Shown here: piece after piece, positions 9,448 to 17,387 of the stretch
How positions within the stretch are numbered: position 1 is the stretch's first letter
Layout: every line of letters begins with the position of its first letter
Assembly: GCA_016710525.1 (NCBI GenBank)
Contig: JADJVQ010000007.1
Coordinates: 62,001 to 126,000 of the forward strand
DNA from: Burkholderiaceae bacterium
GTDB taxonomy: Bacteria > Pseudomonadota > Gammaproteobacteria > Burkholderiales > Burkholderiaceae_E
Reading direction: 5' to 3'
Length of the DNA: 64,000 nt
Translations under genes and position numbers: made by a program
Notes under the pieces: generated by a model
What the model saw: only the letters and a program-made list of their open reading frames with translations
Databases searched by the model: none
Told to the model about the DNA's origin: nothing

Positions 9448-10763
9448 ACGTCGTCGAAGTGGGCGGATTTCTGCTCATCGTGATGCTGATGCTGCTGACC
9501 GGCGGCGTCTGGATCGCGATGACCCTGGCCCTGGTCGGCTGGGTCGGCATGGTGATGTTCACCACGCTGCCGGCGGCCACCTGGGGCAAGAACCTGTTCT
9601 CGGCGATGTGGGAGTCGAGCGCCTCGTGGGAGCTGGCTGCCCTGCCCCTGTTCATCTGGATGGGCGAAATCCTGTTCCGCACCAAGCTGTCCGAGCAGAT
9701 GTTCGAAGGCCTGGCGCCGTGGCTGAACCGCGTGCCGGGCCGCCTGATGCACACCACCATCCTGGGCTGCGGCATCTTCGGCTCGGTATCGGGTTCGTCG
9801 GCGGCCACCTGCGCGACCATCGCCAAGGTGGCCCTGCCCGAGCTGGTGCGGCGCGGCTACGACGAACGCCTCGCGCTGGGCTCGCTGGCCACCGCGGGCA
9901 CGCTGGGCATCCTGATCCCGCCCTCGATCACGATGGTGGTCTACGCGGTGGCGGCGGACGCCTCGATCATCCGCATCTTCCTGGCCGGGTTCATCCCTGG
10001 CTTCATCCTGATGCTGCTGTTCTCGGGCTACATCGGCATCTGGTCGCTGCGCAATCCGGACAAGGTTCCGGCCGCCGAAGCGCCCAGCAGCCTCGCGGAA
10101 AAACTGCGCCGCTCGGGCAACCTGATCCCGTGCACCCTGCTCATCGTGTTCATCGTCTGGGTGCTGATCGCCGGCTGGGCCACGGCCACCGAATGCGCGG
10201 CCTACGGGGTGCTGGGCTCGCTGGTCATCGCCGCCAGCAGCCGCAGCCTGACCTGGCAGAACTTCCGCGAGAGCCTGATGAGTGCGACGCGCGTGTCGTG
10301 CATGATCATGTTCATCCTGGCCGGCGCGGCCTTTCTGACCAAGACCATGGCCTTTACCGGCATTCCGCGCGAACTGGCCGAATGGGTGCACTCGCTGGGC
10401 CTGTCGCCCTACGCGCTCATTGCCGTGCTGTCGGTGGTCTACCTGGTGCTGGGCACCGCGCTGGACGGCATCTCGATGATCGTGCTGACCAGTGCCGTGG
10501 TGCTGCCGATGATCCAGAAGGCCGGCTTCGACCTGGTGTGGTTCGGCATCTTCATCGTGCTGCTGGTCGAGATCGCCGAGGTCACGCCGCCGGTGGGCTT
10601 CAATCTGTTCGTGCTGCAGAACATGACCGGCAAGGACAGCAACGTCATCGCGAAGGCGGCGCTGCCCTTCTTCGCCTGCCTGATCGTCTGCATCGGGCTG
10701 ATCACCGTGTTCCCGCAGATCGTGACCTGGCTGCCCGATATCACCATGGGCAAGGAGAAGTAG
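9444..10763 (+). CDS. TRAP transporter large permease (DctM family)
   Basis: Inner-membrane channel subunit driven by an ion gradient, 439 residues with about a dozen hydrophobic segments. DctM signatures are visible: LPLFIWMGEILFRTKLSEQM, GCGIFGSVSGSSAATCATI, LGILIPPSITMVVYAVAAD, and EVTPPVGFNLFVLQ near the C-terminus. The start is the ATG at 9444 overlapping the small-permease stop. An unrelated long open frame in another phase spans this gene and the next and is not coding. The next gene begins 5 bp after the stop. Confidence 0.92.
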   Translation: MNVVEVGGFLLIVMLMLLTGGVWIAMTLALVGWVGMVMFTTLPAATWGKNLFSAMWESSASWELAALPLFIWMGEILFRTKLSEQMFEGLAPWLNRVPGRLMHTTILGCGIFGSVSGSSAATCATIAKVALPELVRRGYDERLALGSLATAGTLGILIPPSITMVVYAVAADASIIRIFLAGFIPGFILMLLFSGYIGIWSLRNPDKVPAAEAPSSLAEKLRRSGNLIPCTLLIVFIVWVLIAGWATATECAAYGVLGSLVIAASSRSLTWQNFRESLMSATRVSCMIMFILAGAAFLTKTMAFTGIPRELAEWVHSLGLSPYALIAVLSVVYLVLGTALDGISMIVLTSAVVLPMIQKAGFDLVWFGIFIVLLVEIAEVTPPVGFNLFVLQNMTGKDSNVIAKAALPFFACLIVCIGLITVFPQIVTWLPDITMGKEK

Positions 10764-10768
10764 CGCGC

Positions 10769-12025
10769 ATGCGAGTCATCGTTGTCGGCGCCGGGATCAT
10801 CGGGGTCACCACCGCGTATGAACTGGCTGCCGACGGCGTGTCGGTTGCCGTTGTCGACCGCCGCACGGGCGTTGCGCAGGAAACCAGCTTCGGCAACGCC
10901 GGCGTGATCGCGCCCGGCTACGTGACGCCGTGGGCTGCCCCCGGCATGCCGGGCAAGGTGCTGTCCTATCTCTTCAAGCCGAATGCGCCGGTCGTCTTCC
11001 GGCCCTCTCTCGAACCCCGGTTGTGGCGCTGGCTGGTGGCCTGGCTGGGCGAATGCCGGGCCGAACGCTGGCGCACGAACAAGCTGCGCATGCAGCGGCT
11101 GGCTTTCTACAGCCGTGACCGCCTGCACCTGCTGCGCGCCCGGCATGGCCTGCAGTACGAGCAGTCGCAGGGTTACCTGCAACTGCTGCGCAGCGACAAG
11201 GACCTGGCCATGGTCGGGCCCGCGCGCGCACTGCTCGAAGAGAACGGTGTGCCCTGCCAGCTGCTCGATGCGCAGGCCTGCCGAACCCTCGAACCGGGTC
11301 TGTCGCCGCTCACGCCGCTGGCCGGCGGGCTGCATCTGCCGGAAGACGAATCGGGCAACTGCCCGGTGTTTGCCGCGGCCCTGCGCCGCGATGCCGAGGC
11401 GCTCGGTGCGCGCTTTCGCCTCGACGTGCTGGTGCACTCGCTGGTCGTCGAAGGCGGCCGCGTCATCGGCGTGCGGATCGGGCGCGATCTGTACAAGGCC
11501 GATGCGGTCATCGTCTGTGCCGGCGCCGACAGCGTCGCGCTGCTCGATCCGGTGGGCGTGAAGCTGCCGATCTGGCCGGTCAAGGGTTACGCAGCGACGG
11601 TCACCCTGAAACCCGACGCCATCGGCCCGGGGCGCGCGCTGATGGATGAAGCCTACAAGACCGCCATCACGCCGTTCGGCAATCGCCTGCGCATTGCCGG
11701 CACTGCCGAGATCAGCGACCGTGCACTGACCTTGCGCGAAGCTCCCCTGCGCACGCTGATCAAGGTGGCCGGCGACTGGTTTCCGGCGGCCGCCCGCTGG
11801 TCGGAGGCGCAGTACTGGGTTGGTGCGCGGCCGATGCTGCCCGACGGGCCGCCCCTGCTGGGCGCAACGGCGCTGCCCGGCCTGTTCCTGAACCTGGGGC
11901 ATGGGTCGACGGGCTGGGCGATGGCGTGCGGCAGCGCGCGGGTCCTGGCCGACCTCGTCACCGGCAAGACGCCGCAGATCGATCTCGACGGCCTCACTCT
12001 GCAGCGCTATCGTCGTCTGCCATGA
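10769..12025 (+). CDS. FAD-dependent D-amino-acid dehydrogenase (DadA-like)
   Basis: Probable membrane-associated flavoenzyme that deaminates D-amino acids to 2-oxo acids and ammonia. It has 418 residues with an N-terminal FAD Rossmann motif (VIVVGAGIIGVTTAYELA), the family region TSFGNAGVIAPGYVTPWAAPG and a C-terminal GARPMLPDGPPLLG followed by LNLGHGSTGWAMACGSARVLADL. It lies 5 bp after the TRAP large permease and overlaps the next gene by ATGA. This suggests the transporter imports a D-amino acid or related compound. Other DAO-family activities are possible. Confidence 0.82.
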   Translation: MRVIVVGAGIIGVTTAYELAADGVSVAVVDRRTGVAQETSFGNAGVIAPGYVTPWAAPGMPGKVLSYLFKPNAPVVFRPSLEPRLWRWLVAWLGECRAERWRTNKLRMQRLAFYSRDRLHLLRARHGLQYEQSQGYLQLLRSDKDLAMVGPARALLEENGVPCQLLDAQACRTLEPGLSPLTPLAGGLHLPEDESGNCPVFAAALRRDAEALGARFRLDVLVHSLVVEGGRVIGVRIGRDLYKADAVIVCAGADSVALLDPVGVKLPIWPVKGYAATVTLKPDAIGPGRALMDEAYKTAITPFGNRLRIAGTAEISDRALTLREAPLRTLIKVAGDWFPAAARWSEAQYWVGARPMLPDGPPLLGATALPGLFLNLGHGSTGWAMACGSARVLADLVTGKTPQIDLDGLTLQRYRRLP

Positions 12026-13593
12026 ACGAACGCCTGCTGTTCACCGATGCCCTGCGCGCCCTCGAGCAGCGGGCACTGGCCTCGCTGCCTGCCGGCACGC
12101 TGATGGCCCGCGCCGGCGCCGCGCTGGCCCGCCAGGTGGCCAAGATGGCGCGATGCCAGCCGCGGGCACAAGCCATCGAAGTGCTGGTGGGTGCCGGCAA
12201 CAATGGTGGTGATGCCCTGAGCGCCGCCATGCGGCTGCACGAACTGGGGTTCGCGGTCACCTGCCGCGCGCTCACGCCGGACGCGCCAGCGGCGCCCGAT
12301 GCCCTGCAGGTGCATCGGCGCTGGCTCGCCCAGGGCGGACGCCTGGACAGCTTCGCATCGCTGCCGGCGGCGCTGGCTCACGGGGCGCCCGACGGTCCGC
12401 TGGTGATCGATGGGCTGTTCGGCATCGGCCTCACGCGGGCGCTGACGGGTCGGCTGGCCGATCTGGTCGACACCCTCAACCGCGCGAGGGCAACCGTGGT
12501 CGCGGTCGATGTGCCCTCGGGCCTGGATGCCGATCGCGGCCTGGCGGCCGGAGAGCCGGCAGGCCCGGCGGTTCGCGCTCATACCACCGTCACGTTCATC
12601 GCGGACAAGCCGGGGCTGCACACGGGACTGGGCCCCGAACTGGCCGGACGGGTCGTGCTCGAGGACATCGGCCTGGGCGCCGAGGTCGGCGCATCGGCGC
12701 AAGCCGAAGCGCTGACGGCTGCCCGCGCGGGTGCGAGCTGCGCTGGCGCGCGACGCCATGGCCGCCTGCTGACCGCCGGGTGGATCGCGAGCCAGGCAGT
12801 GCCACGCCGGGCGGATTCGCACAAGGGCAGCTTCGGCAGCGTGCTGGTGCTGGGCGGCGCTGCCGGCACCCGCGGCGCGGCCTATCTCGCCGCACTGGCG
12901 GCGCAGGCCGGCGGCGCCGGCAAGGTCTGGATCGCCAGTCCCGAGGGCGATGCCTTCGATCCGTCCTATCCTCAGCTCATGGCGCGCCCGTTTGCCGGCG
13001 ACGATCGCGATGCCGGCGTGCTGGCGATCGGCTGCGGCCTGGGAACCAGTGCCACCGCGCGCGACCGGCTGAGCTCGGTGCTGGGCGAGGCCCGCCCCTG
13101 CGTGCTCGATGCCGACGCCCTGAATCTGATGGCGGCCGAGCCGGCCCTGATCGAGGCGCTGGCGCGGCGCCCCGGCCCGGCCATCCTGACCCCCCACCCG
13201 CTGGAGGCGGCCCGCCTTCTGGGCAGCAGCACCGCGGCCGTGCAGTCCGACCGCATCGCGGGCGCCTGCCGGCTGTCCGCACTGACCGGCGCCATCGTGG
13301 CCCTGAAGGGGGCCGGCACGGTGCTCGCGGCGCCAGACGGCCGCTGGGCGATCAACACCACCGGGTCCGCGGCGCTGGCCACCGGTGGCACCGGCGACGT
13401 GCTGGCAGGCCTCGTCGCCAGCCTGCTGGCCCAGGGGTACGAGGCCTGGCTCGCGGCCTGCCTGGGGGTCTGGCTGCACGGCAGGGCCGGTGACCGGTGG
13501 CATCATGACCATCCGCAAGGTGCCGGCCTGAGCGCCCTCCAACTGGCCTCGTTGCTGCCCGGCGCCTGGCCCAATGCTAGAAGTGAGCCATGA
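12022..13593 (+). CDS. nnr: Bifunctional NAD(P)HX epimerase / ADP-dependent dehydratase
   Basis: Repairs hydrated NADH and NADPH. In the 523 residues the N-terminal half (about 1-225) is the YjeF-N epimerase with EVLVGAGNNGGDALSAAMRL, VIDGLFGIGL and VAVDVPSGLDADRG. The C-terminal half (about 245-515) is the ribokinase-like dehydratase with FGSVLVLGGAAGTRGAAYLA, LTPHPLEAARLLG and the ATP/ADP loop INTTGSAALATGGTGDVLAG. Domain order and length match bacterial Nnr. It overlaps both the DadA-like gene and pgi by ATGA. The housekeeping function is independent of the upstream catabolic genes; the operon arrangement is therefore notable. Confidence 0.92.
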   Translation: MNERLLFTDALRALEQRALASLPAGTLMARAGAALARQVAKMARCQPRAQAIEVLVGAGNNGGDALSAAMRLHELGFAVTCRALTPDAPAAPDALQVHRRWLAQGGRLDSFASLPAALAHGAPDGPLVIDGLFGIGLTRALTGRLADLVDTLNRARATVVAVDVPSGLDADRGLAAGEPAGPAVRAHTTVTFIADKPGLHTGLGPELAGRVVLEDIGLGAEVGASAQAEALTAARAGASCAGARRHGRLLTAGWIASQAVPRRADSHKGSFGSVLVLGGAAGTRGAAYLAALAAQAGGAGKVWIASPEGDAFDPSYPQLMARPFAGDDRDAGVLAIGCGLGTSATARDRLSSVLGEARPCVLDADALNLMAAEPALIEALARRPGPAILTPHPLEAARLLGSSTAAVQSDRIAGACRLSALTGAIVALKGAGTVLAAPDGRWAINTTGSAALATGGTGDVLAGLVASLLAQGYEAWLAACLGVWLHGRAGDRWHHDHPQGAGLSALQLASLLPGAWPNARSEP

Positions 13594-15257
13594 ATCCATC
13601 AGACCGCCAGCATGCCATGCGCACCCTCGACGATCTCGCCGGGCAAGCCCGGAGCACGACGCTGCGCCAGCTCTTCGCGGATGAGCCCGAGCGCGTCGAC
13701 CAGTTCACCCTCGAGGCTGCCGGCCTGACGCTGGACCTCAGCCGTCAGCGGATGTCGGTGCGGCATCGCGACGCCCTGCTGCGCTACGCGGCGCAGGCCG
13801 GCATCGCGGCGCAGGCCGCGGCCATGATGCGGGGCGACATCGTCAATCCGACCGAAGGGCGCCGCGCCTGGCATACGGCGCTGCGCGCGCCGGCCGGCGC
13901 GGGCCAGCCGCCGGAAGTCGGCGCCTGCCTTCAGCGCATGAGCGACTTTGCCCAGGCGGTGCGCAGCGGCGCCTGGACCGGCGAACGAGGCCTGCGCCTG
14001 ACCGACATCGTCCATGTCGGCATCGGCGGCTCCCACCTCGGCCCGCAGATGGCCTGCGAAGCGCTGACCCGGTTCGCCGACCCCGGATTGCGGGTGCATT
14101 TCCTGTCCAATGTCGACCCGGCCGCCTGGTCGGCGATGCAGCGTCTGCTCGACCCCGACCGCACGCTGGTCATCGTCGCCTCCAAGTCCTGGCGCACTCT
14201 CGAGACCGCCCGCAACATGGACGCCCTGCTGCAATGGCTGCGCGAGGCGGGCATCACGGAATCGGGCCTGGGCCGGCATCTGGCCGGCGTGACCGCGGCA
14301 CCCGATCTGGCCCGTGCCAGCGGCATCGGTGACGCCACGCTGTTCCCGTTCTGGGACTGGGTGGGGGGGCGGTATTCGTTGTGGTCGGCGATCGGCCTGC
14401 CGCTGATGCTGGCGATCGGACCGGACGCCTTCAAGGACATGCTCGCGGGTGCCCACGCGATGGACACGCACTTCGCCCAGGCGCCCACGGCGCGCAATGC
14501 GCCGCTGATGCTGGCCCTGACCGCGCTGTGGAACCGGCTGCTGGCGCCGGGCGCAACCGATGTCGTGGCGCCCTACTGCGACCCGCTCAAGCGCCTGCCC
14601 AGCTACCTGCAGCAGCTGCAGATGGAAAGCGACGGCAAGTCGGTCGGCACGCAGGGAGAACCGCTGCCCTGGCGCACCGTCACCGTCACCTGGGGTGCCG
14701 CCGGCACCGATGCCCAGCATTCCTTCTTCCAGGCGCTGCACCAGGGCACCGATGTCCACCCGGTCGAATTCGTGCTCGCCCTGCCCGACGCAGCCGACCC
14801 GCAGCGGCGCGACGAAGCGCTGCTGGCCAATGCGATCGCCCAGGCGCAGGCGCTGATGCTCGGACGCAGCCGCGCCGACGTGATCACGGCGCTGCGGGCC
14901 AGAGGACTATCCGCCGAACAGGCCGAGCGCGATGCCGGCCACCAGGTGCATCCCGGCGACCGGCCGTCGACCACGCTGCTGATCGGCCGGCTCAGCCCGC
15001 ATGCGCTGGGCGCGCTGATCGCCATGTACGAGCACAAGACGGTCGCACTCGCCTGGCTGTGGGGCATCAACCCGTTCGACCAGTGGGGCGTCGAACTGGG
15101 CAAGCAGATGGCGGGCCCGATCGAAGAGGCGCTGGCTCGGCGGCGCCGTGGCATCGCCCTGCCCGAGGCGATCAGCGATCCGGCCACGCGCGCGTGGATC
15201 GAGCGCGTTGGCACGGCGCTGGCGCTGGCCGACGCTGCGCCGGATCAGGCCGGCTGA
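13590..15257 (+). CDS. pgi: Glucose-6-phosphate isomerase
   Basis: Interconverts glucose 6-phosphate and fructose 6-phosphate in the cytoplasm; 555 residues, normal for the proteobacterial enzyme. Signatures: VHVGIGGSHLGPQMACEAL, SWRTLETARNMDAL, WDWVGGRYSLWSAIGLPL, QLQMESDGKSV, GDRPSTTLLIG and the C-terminal MYEHKTVALAWLWGINPFDQWGVELGK. In the sugar-phosphate loop I read GGSHLGP where GGSDLGP is usual. The start (MNPSDRQHAM) overlaps nnr by ATGA. The 3' end overlaps the convergent ABC-ATPase gene by 13 bp. Confidence 0.96.
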   Translation: MNPSDRQHAMRTLDDLAGQARSTTLRQLFADEPERVDQFTLEAAGLTLDLSRQRMSVRHRDALLRYAAQAGIAAQAAAMMRGDIVNPTEGRRAWHTALRAPAGAGQPPEVGACLQRMSDFAQAVRSGAWTGERGLRLTDIVHVGIGGSHLGPQMACEALTRFADPGLRVHFLSNVDPAAWSAMQRLLDPDRTLVIVASKSWRTLETARNMDALLQWLREAGITESGLGRHLAGVTAAPDLARASGIGDATLFPFWDWVGGRYSLWSAIGLPLMLAIGPDAFKDMLAGAHAMDTHFAQAPTARNAPLMLALTALWNRLLAPGATDVVAPYCDPLKRLPSYLQQLQMESDGKSVGTQGEPLPWRTVTVTWGAAGTDAQHSFFQALHQGTDVHPVEFVLALPDAADPQRRDEALLANAIAQAQALMLGRSRADVITALRARGLSAEQAERDAGHQVHPGDRPSTTLLIGRLSPHALGALIAMYEHKTVALAWLWGINPFDQWGVELGKQMAGPIEEALARRRRGIALPEAISDPATRAWIERVGTALALADAAPDQAG

Positions 15258-15913
15258 AGCCGGCCCGCCTTCAGCGTGATGCGCTGCTGGCAGCGCGAGG
15301 CCAGGCTCTCGTCGTGGGTCACCAGCACCAGCGTGGCCCCGGCCTCGCGATTCAGTTCGAACAGCAGTTCGATCACCCGCTCACCGGTGGCGGCATCGAG
15401 GCTGCCGGTCGGCTCATCGGCGAACAGCAGCGGCGGCGCGGCCGCGAAGGCCCGCGCGAGCGCCACCCGCTGCTGCTCGCCACCCGACAGCGTGCGTGGG
15501 TAGTGGCGGGCGCGATCGGCCAGGCCGACCCTGACGAGCAGTTCGCGGGCCCGTTCTTCGGCATCAGGATCACCCGCAAGTTCCAGGGGCAGCATGATGT
15601 TCTCCAGCGCCGTCATCTGCCCGAGCAGCTGGAAGGTCTGGAAGACGAAACCGACATGGCGGGCACGCCAGGCCGCCCGTGCGTCTTCGTCGAGGTCGAA
15701 CAGGCTCTGCCCGCCGATCACCACGCGCCCGGCATCGGGCAGGTCCAGCCCGGCCAGCAGACCCAGCAGCGTCGACTTGCCGGAACCCGATGCGCCGACG
15801 ATCGCGGCGGTCGTGCCCGACGGAATCGTGAAAGTCACATCCTCGAGGATCGACAACCAGCCGTCGGCGTCGCGAACGCGCCGTGAAAGATGCTCGACGA
15901 TAATCATGCTCAT
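15245..15913 (-). CDS. ABC transporter ATP-binding protein (YbbA/LolD-like)
   Basis: Cytoplasmic nucleotide-binding subunit, 222 residues. Walker A GASGSGKST, Q-loop FVFQTFQLL, signature LSGGEQQRVALARAF, Walker B LLFADEPTGSLD and switch histidine VLVTHDESLA are all intact. Sequence style matches the MacB/LolD/YbbA group of lipoprotein- or export-linked ATPases. It is divergent from a TesA-type gene, as ybbA and tesA are in E. coli, but no YbbP-like permease is adjacent. The start is at 15913 (MSMIIVEHL); the inner ATG at 15907 is equally possible. Confidence 0.88.
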   Translation of the reverse strand: MSMIIVEHLSRRVRDADGWLSILEDVTFTIPSGTTAAIVGASGSGKSTLLGLLAGLDLPDAGRVVIGGQSLFDLDEDARAAWRARHVGFVFQTFQLLGQMTALENIMLPLELAGDPDAEERARELLVRVGLADRARHYPRTLSGGEQQRVALARAFAAAPPLLFADEPTGSLDAATGERVIELLFELNREAGATLVLVTHDESLASRCQQRITLKAGRLQPA

Positions 15914-15967
15914 GGATCAACCGTTCCAGACACTGAAGGGCCCCTGGCGGGGTATTTCGAGGACTCG

Positions 15968-16726
15968 ATGAATTCGCGACTTCGCACGCACGTTCGGCCC
16001 GGGCCGGTACGGTTCGACCGATCGCGGCGCCGCCTGCTCGCAGCGCTCGCGAGTCTACCGGCAATGGGTGGCGGCGCAGGCCCGAACCTTACCGCCGTGC
16101 TCGCGGCGGCGCTTGCTGCGGTGGGTCCCGCGGCACGGGCGGCGCCGCGTGCCGCCGCCGGGCCCGGGGCCGCGACCCGTGCGCTGGTCCTGGTGCTGGG
16201 CGACAGCCTGTCGGCTGAGTACGGGCTGCGCCGCGGCAGCGGCTGGGTCGAACTGATGGCTCAGCGCCTGGCCGGCGCATCGCCGCGCTGGCAGACCTTC
16301 AATGCCAGCATCAGCGGCGAAACCACCGCGGGCGGACGCACTCGGCTGGCCGGCCTGCTGACCGAGCATCGCCCGCGCGTCGTGATCATCGAACTGGGCG
16401 GCAACGATGCCTTGCGGGGCCTGGATCTGGCCACGACCCAGGCGGCGCTGGACACGATGGTCGCCAGCGCCCAGGCCAGCGGAGCCAAAGTGCTGCTGCT
16501 GGGCATGCGCATGCCGCCCAACTACGGTCGCGCCTATGGCGAGCGCTTCGAGCGCTTGTACCGCGAGGTGGCGGGCGCGCGGCGCTGCGCGCTCGTGCCT
16601 TTTTTCCTGGAGGGCGTGGGCGAGCGCATCGAGCTGTTCCAGGCCGACCGCATCCACCCCACCGAGCAGGCGCAGCCGATGATGCTGGCCAACGTCTGGC
16701 CGGCACTGCAGCCGCTGCTCAAATAG
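15968..16726 (+). CDS. tesA: SGNH-family arylesterase / acyl-CoA thioesterase I (TesA-like)
   Basis: Exported esterase/thioesterase, 252 residues. SGNH blocks are clear: LVLGDSLSAEYGL (nucleophile Ser), NASISGETTAGG, IIELGGNDALRGL and ADRIHPTEQAQ (Asp and His of the triad). The N-terminal 60 residues are basic then hydrophobic, with RSRRRLLAAL before a long Ala-rich segment ending ARAAP. That looks like a twin-arginine (Tat) signal rather than the plain Sec signal of E. coli TesA, though Sec is possible. The start at 15968 is the first ATG giving this leader; 54 bp separate it from the divergent ATPase start. Confidence 0.88.
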   Translation: MNSRLRTHVRPGPVRFDRSRRRLLAALASLPAMGGGAGPNLTAVLAAALAAVGPAARAAPRAAAGPGAATRALVLVLGDSLSAEYGLRRGSGWVELMAQRLAGASPRWQTFNASISGETTAGGRTRLAGLLTEHRPRVVIIELGGNDALRGLDLATTQAALDTMVASAQASGAKVLLLGMRMPPNYGRAYGERFERLYREVAGARRCALVPFFLEGVGERIELFQADRIHPTEQAQPMMLANVWPALQPLLK

Positions 16727-16739
16727 CCAGCCCCTTGCG

Positions 16740-17375
16740 TCAGCCCGGCTCTGGCCAGGCCCAGGGCCGGCGGCGCCGGTCGGCCTGCTGCCAGGTCTCG
16801 ATGCTCGACGCACGGCGCAGGGTGGCGGCGATTTCGTCGAGCCCTTCGATCAGCATCGAGCGGCGCAGCGGTTCGACCTCGAAGGCCAGGGTCTCGCCCG
16901 ATCCGGTGCGGATGGTCTGCCCGGGCAGGTCGATCGTCCATGCGGACCGGGTCGGGTCGGCGAGCAGGCCTGCCGCCAGCGCCGCAACCTGATCGGCCGG
17001 CAGGCGGATCGGAAGCACACCGTTCTGGAAACAGTTGCCGAAAAAAATTTCGCCGAACGAAGGGGCAATGACGCAGCGGATGCCCAGGCCCGCCAGAGCC
17101 CAGACGGCCATCTCGCGCGAACTGCCGCAGCCGAAGTTCTCGCCCGCCACCAGGATGCCGGCGCGATCGAAGGGAGGGCGGTTCAGAACGAAGTCCGGAT
17201 CGGGCGAACCGTCTGGCCGCAGGCGCACGGTTTCGAGCGCGTAGCGTCCCATGTCGGCCCTTTGCGCCTGGGCGCAGCGCTCGACCCGGATGATCAGGTC
17301 GGTATCGACGTTGGGCCGCGTCCAGGGCGCTGCGACGGCTTCCAGGCGTTCGAAGGGTTTGCCGGTAAAAGGCAT
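16740..17375 (-). CDS. leuD: LeuD-like (iso)propylmalate isomerase / hydro-lyase small subunit
   Basis: Small swivelling subunit of an aconitase-family hydro-lyase, 211 residues. Motifs: APWTRPNVDTDLIIRVERC at the start, AGENFGCGSSREMAVWAL, and IAPSFGEIFFGNCFQNGVLPI. Size and motifs fit LeuD. It lies 12 bp after the large subunit. The neighbours are a lyase of the isocitrate-lyase/PEP-mutase family and a Bug receptor, not leuB or leuA. The pair may therefore act on citramalate-, methylmalate- or dimethylmaleate-type acids. Fold assignment is sure; the substrate is not. Confidence 0.82.
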   Translation of the reverse strand: MPFTGKPFERLEAVAAPWTRPNVDTDLIIRVERCAQAQRADMGRYALETVRLRPDGSPDPDFVLNRPPFDRAGILVAGENFGCGSSREMAVWALAGLGIRCVIAPSFGEIFFGNCFQNGVLPIRLPADQVAALAAGLLADPTRSAWTIDLPGQTIRTGSGETLAFEVEPLRRSMLIEGLDEIAATLRRASSIETWQQADRRRRPWAWPEPG

Positions 17376-17387
17376 GGGGCGGACCTC

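Noticed and set aside
9164..12025. Long frame spanning the TRAP permease and DadA-like gene in a single phase
   Set aside because: Only its last 418 codons (from 10769) code for a protein; the first part is out of phase with the evident DctM.
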